A stretch of 64,000 bases of DNA from Pilaira anomala (taxonomy: Eukaryota; Mucoromycota; Mucoromycetes; Mucorales; Mucoraceae), in NCBI GenBank assembly GCA_025716855.1, contig JAIXMQ010000042.1, positions 1-64,000 of the forward strand, written 5' to 3'. The notes under the pieces are model-generated. The model was not told the DNA's origin. It ran no database searches and worked only from the letters and a program-made list of their open reading frames with translations. The translations under genes were made by a program, and so were the position numbers. Below are positions 36,023 through 46,912 of this stretch, piece by piece. Position 1 is the first letter of the stretch; every line of letters begins with the position of its first letter.

Positions 36023-37327
36023 TTTTTTTTTTTTCAAAAAGAGAATTAAGAAAGAAAAAGAGATTATTTTATATATACCTACTTTATATATGTCTTTTTA
36101 TGTCCTATGATGTTGTCAAAGCAGAGCTTTGATCTAAAGATAAAGAGGAAGGGCCCTATGGTTAAAACTGTTCATGAACAAAAGGATAATTAATCTAGGA
36201 TTTTTTTTTTTAACGCAGGGATGACAACATTTACTCTTTTATTGATGCTCAATATGGACTTTTGTTTATTAATCCATTGTTAAAAAATTCAGAATGTGAT
36301 TGATTATCATGATTTATATGGTCTATATAATAGTTATAAAAAGCTTCATTGCCTATGTTCTTTGTTTTTGGATACATAGTTATCACATTTTTCTTGTTTG
36401 GATCGAGTTTTTTTTTTTATATATACATGCCACCTCTGCATACATGCCATGTAAATCAAAATAGTTAGACAAGGATAAATTTTGATTCGTACCCAAAATC
36501 CTATTCGAAAAATGACACTGTATTCTTTTTATGGACTTCAAGTAAAGCAATCCTATAATTAAAATAACTGTTTTCTTTTTTTCTTTTTTTTTATTATATG
36601 ACTGTCATGAGATCTAGTGAATAAATTAATCTCGGTATTTACTCAGTATGATATTAAATCCGGGTTATATAAAGCTAATATATCCGTGCTATCTACGACC
36701 AAATTCCTATACATATGAAACAAACTGTGATGTTTTATTTTGTTATTATAAATAGAGGAAAAAATAATTATAAGTACGATGAAACTTATAGACTTTATTT
36801 AGAGTAAAATTCTTATTAAAAACAAGAGTGTACTTGGTTGATGTGCGACGATAGCCTTATTTTTCTAAAAGGAAAAGTGCGTCTACAGGTAGGAGAATCA
36901 CCGAGACGAATATTATCACCTAAAAAGTTCTTGATGTAGTCAAAAGATATCAACAAAGCGCAGTCCCTTGCAATGCTAGTTAAAGCTCCTTGGTGGGATA
37001 CTTGGCGGGAAGCCGTAATAGAGGACTGGTTTGCAAGCCTAAAGTAGTCCTTGATCATACCGAGTTGAAAATATTAAATGAAATCTTTCTTCCGTAAAAG
37101 TAAGAATCAATTGTACAAGTTCTTTTGTAGTACGCGTGTACTGCGTTCTGTTTCTACAATGAAAATACAGTCGACCACCAGCATCCGATCTTTCGAACAT
37201 AAGCATTCGCTTATCACAGCCTTCCTTTTCACAAATACGGCTATCATTGAAGGCACCGATTTCCCGCTAGTACTTATAAAAATAATAACATAAGTTATAA
37301 AATAGTTGTATACATTCTCCCAAATAT
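36023..37327. other. Gene-poor region with orphan ORF remnants
   Basis: A TATA box (TATATAAA, 36666-36673). An 80-codon minus frame (37058-36816; coding-like stretch CALLISFDYIKNFLGDNIRL) and a 71-codon plus frame (37078-37293) have no recognised family and no splice partners. They may be decayed gene pieces. Confidence 0.4.
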
Positions 37328-37530
37328 TTACTCTCTGGCTACAACAGTTACGCCTTCTAGTAAATATTCACCTGCAGGAAGATGTCGGTTACGATAACCT
37401 CTTCCTCGATAGGCAGAAGGTTCTTGTAATACGACTTCTTACAGAGAAATCGGTTTCTTGATTGTCACTTGTTAAATTTAAACTAGGAATTGTTGTGAAA
37501 TTTGACGGTCTATATAAATAGACAGAATCT
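37328..37530 (-). pseudogene. Decayed coding fragment
   Basis: Minus-strand reading gives SNFTTIPSLNLTSDNQETDF in one frame and then, after a frame change near 37435, VVLQEPSAYRGRGYRNRHLP and AGEYLLEGVTVVARE-stop. Composition is protein-like, but no intron explains the shift. It lies just upstream of the LINE fragment and may be part of an older element or gene. Identity unknown. Confidence 0.35.
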
Positions 37531-37559
37531 AAATTAGTATTCGTGCAAAGTCAAATATA

Positions 37560-37854
37560 AAAAGAGTGCACTGCCAAGTCCCCAACTCCAGAGCCAGTTT
37601 GGCTTTCCATTTATACATTACACGATGTGTCTGGTGAGTTAATCGATTAGGCTATCCTCCTTTCTCTAGGAACCATTTTAGAAATCGTCTGGCGCCACCA
37701 CTGGATGTGCATCTTTGACAACACATCTTGGTCCAACGTTCTAGCTGACTCTTTACATAATTATTCTCTTTCTCATTATCTCACTACGGCTGCTAATTCT
37801 CATGAACCTATAGACATTAGCTAATAACTTCCTTTTTAACTCATTATTTTAATA

Positions 37855-37889
<35 letters not shown>
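37560..37889 (+). mobile_element. 5'-truncated LINE: C-terminal coding end plus poly(A) tail
   Basis: Frame 37669-37824 reads TILEIVWRHHWMCIFDNTSW to a TAA, matching in style the C-terminus of fungal L1/Tad-type LINE ORF2 (aromatic/His-rich W-R-H-W...FD motif). A short AT-rich 3' UTR ends in TAATAATAAA followed by a 33-nt A run (37857-37889), the hallmark of LINE retrotransposition. The 5' limit is uncertain. Confidence 0.6.
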
Positions 37890-37892
<3 letters not shown>

Positions 37893-38330
37893 AATATAAA
37901 CTAAAGTGTTTATAGGTTTTCATTAAAAAACTTATTTAGCAATATACAGATTCAATGCATATGAAGAAAAGGACTTTAGATGTATTATAAAACAAAACAA
38001 AAGAGACATAGTTATTAGGGTCTTATTACACACATTTATGAACATAATTTATTATTTTAAAGATGGATATTTATTTATTATTCAATTGATATGATAGTTC
38101 CTTTAGTTAGAGCAACAGGAGGCACCACGTGAAGGTAGAACTAAGAGCCTCCCATTTTCATAGCTCAACACCGGCTATGGGGAATTTCAACCCTAGGGAA
38201 GCCAATCCAAAAAAAAGTCGTAGCAGTTACCCACTAAAATTTAGTGAGTATGCAGAAATGAATGTGTAATTATATATATATATATATACTTACCATTGAT
38301 GATACCAATCAGAGCATAAAAGCTGGCGAC

Positions 38331-38460
38331 CTATGTATAATCAAATGTATAGATTTGGCCGTTAAGCCAAACTCCAGCGCCCTCGCGTCGATCAAAACTC
38401 CAGGGGCGATCTAACATCCTCCCGTTGACCAGAACCCCCAGGCAGATCGCAGCACGTGCA
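38331..38460. repeat. GC-rich imperfect ~45-bp repeat
   Basis: Locally much richer in G+C than its surroundings, with two imperfect copies of a GA(T/C)CA(A/G)AAC(T/C)CC-type unit. It may derive from a transposon; no protein identity could be assigned. Confidence 0.35.
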
Positions 38461-38554
38461 ACTGACTCTACACTAAGGGCTTTCAAGTATACACAACCAG
38501 CTATCCAAATTGAAGGAACCTACTACATTTTTGGAAACCATGTCAGTCGAGGAG

Positions 38555-38713
38555 CCATATCACCAGAGAAAACCATATCACCAGAGAAAACCATATCACC
38601 AGAGAAAACCATATCACCAGAGAAAACCATATCACCAGAGAAAACCATATCACCAGAGAAAACCATATCAGTAGAGGGGAAAGTAGAGATAGTTTTAAAA
38701 GTAGAGATAGTTT
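38555..38713. repeat. 18-bp minisatellite (six copies) plus ~18-bp doublet
   Basis: Unit CCATATCACCAGAGAAAA repeats at 38555, 38573, 38591, 38609, 38627 and 38645, then degenerates. It is followed by two copies of AAAGTAGAGATAGTTTT. Because the unit is a multiple of three, it stays open and would encode repeats of SPEKTI in a 98-codon plus-strand frame (38425-38721). There is no evidence that this frame is expressed. Confidence 0.9.
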
Positions 38714-38934
38714 TAAAGTAAAGAAAGAAAACAAAAGTGACAATAGAAAAAAGTTGACCTATTTATATGTTTCCACGATAAAAAAAAAAAAAAATTATCG
38801 TGTCCATTAGTTTCAGATGTGTATTCACCGGAAGAAAAAAAATACACACACACACAAAAAAAAAAAAAAAGAAAACCCTCCACTTGACATCCTTGAAAGC
38901 TCTCAAATTTACAACAGATCATTTTTTTATATCA

Positions 38935-38937
<3 letters not shown>

Positions 38938-38982
<45 letters not shown>
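38938..38982. repeat. 45-nt poly(T) tract
   Basis: Uninterrupted T run from 38938 to 38982, followed by GTAG. Slippage-prone and possibly the trace of an old poly(A) insertion on the minus strand. Confidence 0.9.
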
Positions 38983-38983
<1 letters not shown>

Positions 38984-39107
38984 TAGTTACAGGTTCGTGA
39001 TGGGTTTTTCTCTTTTGTAGTGGACTGGGTTTTAGGTATGTAAAGTTAACATACTGATTATATAATGTTTATATTGGCTCCTAATTAATATGTCTCTTTT
39101 TAGGATT

Positions 39108-39152
39108 ATGTGTGGATGTTGTGGATATGGATGTTGTGGATATGGATTAAAG
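39108..39152 (+). CDS. Candidate Cys/Gly micro-exon
   Basis: Between a TTTTTAG acceptor and a GTAATG donor lies ATG plus 14 codons, reading MCGCCGYGCCGYGLK. A 15-bp unit is repeated in tandem inside it. A further acceptor (TTTTAAG, 39237) would continue in frame for 18 codons to a stop. CC-rich micropeptides of this look could bind metal, but this may be chance. Very tentative. Confidence 0.2.
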
Positions 39153-39299
39153 GTAATGCTTATATTCAATTTAATACATATCACATTTACTCACTCATAT
39201 TAAAATATAGGTAATATTTTTCTCTTTTTCTTTTAAGATGAGGCTGGTAAGGGCTTGGACCAGAGAGGTTTCAATCAAGTGGTATGTATAATCATTTGA

Positions 39300-40218
39300 G
39301 TCGCTGTTTTTCTATCAAAGGTGTTTGGTTCGCTTCATGTTCTTTTTCTCTTATGGCTCTCTTTCTCACGGCTCTCTTTCTCTTCTGGTTGGTCTTTGTC
39401 AAGTATGTGAAGGAATACACTTGCACTTCTCTCTTTATAGATTACCTGTCACTCTTTTCTTTTAAACATGCTTCTAACTATTTACTTTAATAAAAAAATA
39501 ATCCTTTGGTTATAACATCAAATAATAAAATGATTTCTTAGTGGTAAATGAAATCCTTATTTTATATTCTTTCTGGGCAGTAAACCAGTAAACCAATATT
39601 ACATTCGTTAAACCTGTGTTGACACTTGTTACACGACATGAAAAAAAAATATGCAAATATGCAAAATATGCAACAGCGCTCAATAAAAAAAAAGGGGGAA
39701 AGCTCTAGAATCATTGTATTTACACGAAATCATTGAAATTTAAGCATAAGTTTTAATATATGGCTTTTATAATGTGTATATATTAAGTGTAAATCTATAC
39801 TTATAATCATTGTTTTGAAAAGTTGATTTTTTTTTTTAGATTAGCTTATTATGACACAAATAGTTATATAAGTCTGTTTACAGTCAACGTAGCGCCAAAA
39901 GGCGATTTTTTAAAACATAATGACGTTAAATATTTTTGTTGATTTTTCAAAAAAAAAAAACATGGGATAAAAGTTAAGAGAAATACAGGAGGAGCGTACA
40001 TACATTATTTCTTAGCTTGACATGAAGCTACTTCTTAGCATAATTATATCAGTCTTTTTTTCGAAAGGATTAGAAAATGGGGGTTTTTTTTTCAGCTGAC
40101 TTGAATGGAAGTAAAGGATCGACAATCATGTGTATTTTTTTTATAATCCGGTAAAAAAAACTTATTATAGTTTATTAGCTAATTGCTTGTCGTATCTAAA
40201 CCAATCCCTGTTGACTCT
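39300..40218. other. Intergenic, no gene seen
   Basis: AT-rich sequence between the micro-exon candidate and the DIRS element. It includes repeated CTCTTTCTC and ATGCAAA blocks, but nothing I can assign. Confidence 0.5.
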
Positions 40219-40258
40219 AATGTGATACATGCTCTCTGAGCCACGCTTTATTTTCCTT

Positions 40259-40294
<36 letters not shown>

Positions 40295-41555
40295 TACAAT
40301 AATAATAATAAATTTTCCCTTTCTTCCTTATATCTTTCTAAGCCGCGCATCGTGGAAAAACTATGACTGATCAAATCACAAATAATGAACACATACCAAG
40401 AACATATACCAAAGAAGAAGTTTTTGAACTATTCCAAAGATTCAGACTCGAAGAGCAAGCTACCGGCCAAAACTTTAGAGAAGAACATGAGTCGCCAATG
40501 GAAATCATTGACAGTCTGGAAAACCTTACGAAACAACAACACTAAGAAAATTTCAAACGTTATAAACGGGAAATTAGCAAATATCACCATGAAGAATGGA
40601 TAATAGGAGAAGAAATCAACAAATCTTTTATTTCAAAACTCAAGAACTACACCGTTGATTCAACCTAAGTTATCAACACACATTATAAAAAAGACCCAGA
40701 AATTAGTCGTATCCATGGAAGAGCAGCAACTGAAATCTTCGAACAGCTTGCAACTATTAGACGTGGAAACATATCACCAACCGAAGCTCAACAACTTTTG
40801 GAAGAAGCCATGGAGAGCTCATAAATATTAGTGGCGATCCATGCTTGGATCCAAGCAAGACAGCATGATGAAGATGCAAAGGATTATGCCACGAAAGCAC
40901 TTAGACTTCCAGCAAGTCTTCGACACTTGGAACGAAAAGAATCTGGAAATAAAAAAGAAGCATTTAGTACCGAATTCATCGAGATGTATAATGAAGCCAA
41001 TTATCAACAACGAGTACTACGTGCAGCAACAACCAGTAACACAAATGGAGGACATAGAGGAGGATATTCGTCATCTTCAACTTGGAACAACAACCGTAGA
41101 GGAAGACGAAGCTTTTTCTCATCAACAAGAGGAAAAAACTTCTATGGGGAAGGGGATGTGGGGCCCCAACCTACTACAACATGTCCAACATTTCTCACAA
41201 CAGTGGAACACAACAACACAGTTCAACTTAGCAACGCCAAGGAGCTTCCAACAGCCAGTAACACTAAACAGCTTACACATAGTAACACCAGTACAACAAC
41301 TACTATCACCTCAACAACCTCTTTTACAACCAATTCAATTCAACAACCAATTCAACAACCAATTCAACAACCAATTCAATCATCCAACTGCACCATTCCA
41401 ACGGACGGGATTCTACCTGGAAGCCGTCTACAGAAATTCTTACACCACTGGAAAAAAATTACAAATCACCCCTTAAAAAAAAAAAAAAAAAAAAAATTGA
41501 AATTCTATTATTATAAAGGAAAATAAAGCGTGGCTCAGAGAGCATGTATCACATT
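40219..41555 (+). mobile_element. Internally deleted DIRS-type retroelement with inverted terminal repeats (1.34 kb)
   Basis: The two ends are perfect inverted repeats of about 50 bp: 40219-40270 (AATGTGATACATGCTCTCTG..., through GAGCCACGCTTTATTTTCC and a TAA microsatellite) and 41506-41555. No target-site duplication is evident, as expected for tyrosine-recombinase elements. The interior has a degenerate gag followed by the first residues of a DIRS reverse transcriptase (GSRLQKFLHHWKKITNHP), then an A run and the right repeat. Most of RT, RNase H and the recombinase are missing, so it is non-autonomous. Confidence 0.8.
40363..41521 (+). pseudogene. DIRS gag-like ORF with RT start, interrupted
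   Basis: One reading frame runs from ATG 40363 with three in-frame TAA codons (40543, 40666 and 40822): MTDQITNNEHIPRTYTKEEV..., EISRIHGRAATEIFEQLATI..., then VAIHAWIQARQHDEDAKDYA and TKALRLPASLRHLE, a gag-like helical core, followed by a Gly/Arg/Asn-rich nucleic-acid-binding tail and the RT start. A second long frame over 40841-41476 overlaps it and is Gln/Asn-rich; this is a consequence of the repetitive CAA/AAC composition. Confidence 0.7.
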
Positions 41556-42897
41556 TTCGGTTCTTCCGTTTCGTCAACATTGGTATTGGTATTTACATGC
41601 GAGAAAAGATAAGCAATTGGGTGGGGGAACAAAACATGAAAAGTCGGATGAAGGATTTATCATTATTTTGAAGAAATTTACATGAAGTGAGTAGACTGTT
41701 CAAGTGTATTTTTCTTAATTGTTAAATGCACAACAATTAGGTGTAAGCTGGTATACAGAATTGTTTCTATTTTATGGCCTGTATTTTCTGATGAGCACTC
41801 GCCTTTAAATATATTTCAATCCTGTGAAGGGTACGAAAGTGTATGCCTGGGTGTAGTGTGCTTTTATACTATAATGAGGGGTACTTTTTTTTTTTTCTCT
41901 CTTGTCCTGTTTCTACCCAACACTTACTCAGGTTCATATTAAATTAAACGAGAACATTTCAACGAAGTTTATCTAAATCAATCAATGCATACATTATGAA
42001 ATATATACCTTCTTGATAAATCAAGCTTTATATTTTAGCTTATGTATATCGTTAACTCTCGGTAGTAGTAATTACGATTTTAACTACCGGGATCCGCATT
42101 TCTTTTACAAATGAATTTTTTTTTTTAGTTACTTCTTAATATACCATCAATCACAAGCGAGCCTCACTTTGGATACTGCATGATAGGTACTCTTTTAGTT
42201 AGTTTTCAAGTTTTATACAATAAAAGGCCAAGATGTGATGGGGACTTGCTTAATTTTTTTTTTTTTTTTATTTTTTTTTTTAGCGCTTCAAATTAATAAA
42301 AGGGTGTTGTTTTCAAAATTCTGAACTGATGAACCGACGACCACCTGAATTATATCATCCCATATTTATATTGTAATATGAAAATGAAGAACAGCTTACA
42401 TCAATTAAGCTAGATGCGAGTAGTTAGATAATTAAGGTAATTTGTTTAACAATTAGTGATAGATATATAAGAAGGAACAGATTTTTAAATGTTGTCGCAG
42501 TACAATCATTTAGGAGGGGAGTATATTTGTGCTAAACTCAAAAGGTATAACATGTTAAATATGCAACACTGTGATGATAAAAAGGGCTAATATTTCGCGT
42601 AAAGTCTTATTTTTATTACCGAGAATATACAAATAACACATGCGTCTTTTGTTTATTGATGTTGTATGTTGCGAGCTATATACCCTTCTAACGTCAAAAT
42701 TCGATCCTATAGAGTGAGCGGCTAAATATTTTTCTGTTTGTGAGATTAGAGTCGGCTTTACTTTTTTGCTGGAGACTACACTATTCCCCCCCCTCCCCCC
42801 TATGTATTTTATTAAGTTGGGCTTTCGAATATACCTTTCTTTAACTTTGACTTATTAAATTGCATTGTTGTTCAGATGAATTGATGCGTTATATTAA

Positions 42898-42933
<36 letters not shown>

Positions 42934-43599
42934 CCTCCTTGTTCTGATTAAATCCAGTATATGTCTCTCTTACACTTGGGTTTTCGGACGATATTCAAAT
43001 TCATTTTTTCTTTTCTATTCGATTGTATGTCAGCATAACCCCATCAATTGAATGAATGAGAAACTTTCAATAGAATCTTACTATTCCAATGTGCATACAG
43101 AAATCAAAGGAATTAAACACATTGATACATAATACATACTCAAATATATGTATACCTAAAAAGCAGTACAAAATATATAAGAGGTGACTTTCTTGATCCC
43201 AATTCTTTGGTTTAATTTCACATCGAATTCATGTTTTCTCTAGAATATGTGCTACACACAGTAAAGACACGTGTAAAAAATTATGATTGATTCAAACCTC
43301 CCCCCCTCCCCTTTCATGACAAGACATTAAAAGATTGTTATAGAAAGAACTATAATTTACTTTGTAAGAGCATCATTTATTTAAGGAAACAAAACAATTA
43401 AAATGCCATTCGATTTTATAATCCATTCAAGTTGGATTGAATTTAGAGTGTGTTGGTCACACAGGAGAACGAGGAAGGTGCATTAGTGAAGAAGTACAGA
43501 GATTATTTATTTTTCAAAGATCGAACGGGTTATATTCGGCCCGACATATACAAATGTCTAATAATAATAAACGCCACAAGAGAGATAATTTTTGTTTTT
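41556..43599. other. Intergenic desert
   Basis: 2 kb without supported genes. It contains a pyrimidine-pure CCCCCCCCTCCCCCC tract (42786-42800), an A run (42901-42930) and a second C-rich run near 43300. Confidence 0.6.
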
Positions 43600-44434
43600 T
43601 TAGTTGTGTTGATGATTAGGACAGGGACTGGTGTTTTCATTAAATGGTGTTTGAAAATTCTCTCTGCGAGATGATTGTGCATACTTTTTCTCAATTCGTT
43701 CTAATTGTTGATACGTATTTTGGGTACTTTTCAACCTCAAATCAGGCCAAGTGTAATCTTTGGTTTGTTTAAATAATGTAATAACAATCTTGTCTTTTTT
43801 TAACTATATTTATAATTATTAATGTATATGTATATATAAATGAATCTTTATATGTTTTTTTTTTTTTACCTTGACAGTTGTGCTTTCAGGGATAACCAAA
43901 TCATTCAGTTGATTAATCTTGAAACTGTAATTTGCACCTTTCTTTTCATACTAGAAAACAAAAAGTTCTTTAAAAAATGACAACACTCTGCATAGGTACA
44001 AAGAAACTTACGATATTTAACTCTACACTTCTTTTAAGGACATTTATAGAATAATCATTTGGACCCAATTCGCTCGCTCGATCGAAATTCACGTATAATC
44101 TATAAAATGCATAAAAAAAAAAAATGAATGACTTTTAATTATAGACAGATAATGACAGTTTTTAACTTTACGTGACAGAGTTGGCGGTTTGACACCAAGC
44201 ATAACCTGTTGTAAGATATATGGTTTGTTTTTCAGCCTATATACATATACAAGTTAGAGATTGTGTATATACAGAAAGAAAAAAGAAAAATATTTTGTTA
44301 TTTACGTTGGATCTTTTGATAGGCTCGCGGATCACTTTGCGTTCACTTATTAAATCATCTAAAACTTTTTGAACAGATGGTAATGATGTTAAATTTCGAA
44401 GTCTATCTAACTCTTGATAATGTTGATCGTCCAT
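43600..44434 (-). CDS. CACYBP: Calcyclin-binding protein / Siah-interacting protein (CS domain)
   Basis: CS-domain adaptor (CacyBP/SIP, Sgt1-like) linked to SCF-type ubiquitination and Hsp90-type chaperone contacts in other eukaryotes. Five minus-strand exons, all in frame: 44434-44306, 44236-44172, 44099-44012, 43950-43870 and 43803-43600 (188 aa). The N-terminal helical hairpin (QELDRLRNLTSLPSVQKVLD) matches the dimerisation region. The CS beta-sandwich covers ~50-150: TIYLTTGYAWCQTANSVTLY, VNFDRASELGPNDYSINVLK, RSVELNIYEKKGANYSFKIN, then KKDKIVITLFKQTKDYTWPD. The C-terminal SGS region is short compared with animal proteins. Confidence 0.88.
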
Positions 44435-44480
44435 ATTTTTTTAAAAGAGAAGAAAAAGGATATCAAAAGGGAACAAAAGA

Positions 44481-44521
<41 letters not shown>

Positions 44522-44528
44522 GTATTAT

Positions 44529-44562
<34 letters not shown>

Positions 44563-45667
44563 ATCTTTTGTCCAACCAAAAAAGTATACACTCCCTTGAT
44601 TCAATTTTCTGACTTTTACCCTTATTTGGAAAACTTGACTTACAAATGTCAAAATCATAGAGACATGTATTACTTCTTTCGTTTGATGTACCTATATTAT
44701 CCATTTTCACCTATTTTTTAATATATATATATATCTAAATATATCTACATTCTAGTCTCAGTCTATAATGTTTGAAGCAAATAATTCAAGTAAAGCATAT
44801 GTTGGAAATATTTCAATTGTATGTACATACATTTATATAGTTACATACATACATCTTCGTTACCCTAGTGACGGGCACTGGTATCACGTGGATACGAGTT
44901 TATTGTCAGGGCTCTCTCTCATGAGTCAGATTAAGAATATAAAGATGGATTCCATGGTAAACTTGTAATTAAAACTGGGATTCTGCGGTAAATATTTTCA
45001 CATCAAAAGAATTCATATTTGAGCTCAGTTTAACATATATTATAGAAATGTTTATTGTTTTAAAAAGAAAAAGAAAAAGGTTTCAACATGACTTCTAAGT
45101 TTAGTAACACAAATACTAAACTATCCCCTTTATATTATCTAATTATTTTGTTTAAAAGAAGCAAAAAATGTTATTAGAGAAAGAAGATCTTAAAAAAGCT
45201 TTTTTTTTTTTTTTTTTCTTGTGTACCGGGAAATCTGAACCCCATTTCAGATCCGCCCATAGATAAAATTTTTTATAATGATTGTTACGATTTGAATCTA
45301 TTATTTTAGCATTTGAAAAAAGATCATTTTGACAGTTGTAGAAGAAATCTCTGTAGAATGAAATCGATTGTTAATGCAAAGACCACTCTTTTTTTAAAAA
45401 CAATTAAATTGAGTAACTTTACACAGGGAAAAAGTCGAAACTTTAATTCGTGAGAAATAAAAAGGGAATTTTACAGGGTGATCTCATTGGACATGATAGA
45501 AAAGATCAGAACTTTTTTTTTTTTTTATTATCGTCAAAATTTTATTATCTATTTTATCGCGCGATTTATTCTTTCTTCTTTCTTTCTTTCTTCTTTTTAT
45601 ATAAAAACGTAAAGAAATAAATATATATATATATATATACAACAATTCATTTATTTAAAAAAAAAAA
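44435..45667. promoter_or_regulatory. Divergent intergenic region (CACYBP/GATA factor)
   Basis: 1.2 kb with no supported gene. Two long A runs (44488-44518 and 44531-44559) lie close to the CACYBP start. TATATAAAAA occurs at 45597 with a TA microsatellite after it, 60 nt before the GATA-factor ATG, and is its likely TATA element. Confidence 0.5.
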
Positions 45668-46699
45668 ATGAACATTAAAGAAGAACAAATACTTTCTTCA
45701 CCTCCATTAAGTGATGATGAAAAGAAACCAATGGAGGAAAGTAATGGTGAAGTGACAACAACTACAGTATGTGCGAATTGTGAAACGACCACCACACCTT
45801 TATGGAGAAGAGATTCTACCGGTCGTACTATTTGTAATGCTTGTGGTTTATATTATAAATTACATCTTGTTCATAGACCTGCAACTATGATGAGAACAGT
45901 GATCAAGAGAAGAAAACGGTGTTCTGCTAATGAGAAAAGTTTACAAGAAAAACCAAGCCATCGCAGAAGATCAACTGTGGTTGAAACTGAACCAGAAGAA
46001 ATAGAAGAATTAAGGCCAAGGTCATTATCTCCTGATTATAATAGACCACCATTAAGCTACAGTAACGAAAGATCATTACCCAATTCGAATTCAAGTAGTC
46101 CTTCTTCACAATCCATTGTATTACCACCTATTTACCCACCTTCTACCGCCAACGCCAACGCCAACGCCAACGCCAACGCCAACGCCGTTTCAAATAATAT
46201 CAGTCATTACAATCGTTCATCATCACCCACAACACATCGATATCCTCCACCTCATCATCATCATCATTATCATTCTATCATGAAACAAGATGAAATTCAT
46301 GTTTGTTCAAATACCATGGAAACTCGTAAAGAACAACGAAATAATTTACAAAGAGAAGTGAACCGATTAACCACTTTATTATCAAATACGATGGCTAAAT
46401 TACAAAATATAGACCGAGCCATCGCTAATCCAACTCCTCCAGATCAATTTTGTAATAAATGTCCCACACCCCATTATTTCACAGACAATAATAACAACAA
46501 TAACATGCCACAAGAACATCAAGTTGCCAGATCATTATTATCATTAGCTCATTCTCCTCCCATTCAACCACACACGAATTCGATTTCAAATCTCATGCCA
46601 TCTTATTTGGATCGGTCTCATCGTTTACCCCCAATTTCATTTTGTCAAACTTCAACTGCTTTACCACAAGTATCTACTGTTCCATCTTTTTTGCCTTAG
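45668..46699 (+). CDS. GATA zinc-finger transcription factor with coiled coil (AreB/Dal80-like), 343 aa
   Basis: Single exon. One type IV GATA finger, C-X2-C-X17-C-X2-C: Cys35, 38, 56 and 59, with [20 protein letters not shown] and [15 protein letters not shown], followed by the basic tail RTVIKRRKR. Residues ~220-260 ([36 protein letters not shown]) form a leucine-zipper-like coiled coil. A finger plus downstream coiled coil is the layout of fungal AreB/Dal80/Gzf3 GATA repressors, so a role in nitrogen regulation is plausible but inferred. An (Asn-Ala)n run comes from a hexanucleotide repeat at 46148-46185. Confidence 0.9.
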   Translation: MNIKEEQILSSPPLSDDEKKPMEESNGEVTTTTVCANCETTTTPLWRRDSTGRTICNACGLYYKLHLVHRPATMMRTVIKRRKRCSANEKSLQEKPSHRRRSTVVETEPEEIEELRPRSLSPDYNRPPLSYSNERSLPNSNSSSPSSQSIVLPPIYPPSTANANANANANANAVSNNISHYNRSSSPTTHRYPPPHHHHHYHSIMKQDEIHVCSNTMETRKEQRNNLQREVNRLTTLLSNTMAKLQNIDRAIANPTPPDQFCNKCPTPHYFTDNNNNNNMPQEHQVARSLLSLAHSPPIQPHTNSISNLMPSYLDRSHRLPPISFCQTSTALPQVSTVPSFLP

Positions 46700-46722
46700 A
46701 GAGAAAAAAACAATTTGCATCA

Positions 46723-46757
<35 letters not shown>

Positions 46758-46912
46758 TATATATTTCATTTAAACGCATTGTATGATAATAACACACACA
46801 CACACACATTAATAAATTCCTCTTGTTTTTTTTTTATATGTATAAATTTTATTTCTATGATACAATGAATTTTTTTTTTTAGTCTAAAAAATCTTTTTTT
46901 CTCTAATGCAAT
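46700..46912. other. Convergent spacer (GATA factor/ASN1)
   Basis: T-rich, with a T run at 46723-46754 and (CA)n at 46793-46807. No gene. Confidence 0.7.

Noticed and set aside
38555..38662. CRISPR-like array
   Set aside because: Direct 18-bp units with no spacers; it is a minisatellite in a eukaryotic genome.
32305..39032. Shared TGGACTGGGTTTTA at 32310 and 39022
   Set aside because: Fourteen bases following T runs; flanks do not align, so chance is likely.
40841..41476. 211-aa Gln/Asn-rich ORF as an independent gene
   Set aside because: It overlaps the DIRS gag frame; its length comes from stop-poor CAA/AAC repeats. The other frame carries the gag core and the RT start.
44377..44721. 114-aa Lys-rich plus ORF
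   Set aside because: Made of two poly-A runs read as Lys; antisense to CACYBP exon 1 and its upstream region.
44860..44900. Possible tRNA or hairpin RNA (CCTAGTGACGGGCACTGG...)
   Set aside because: No acceptor stem, T-loop consensus or clover-leaf could be built.
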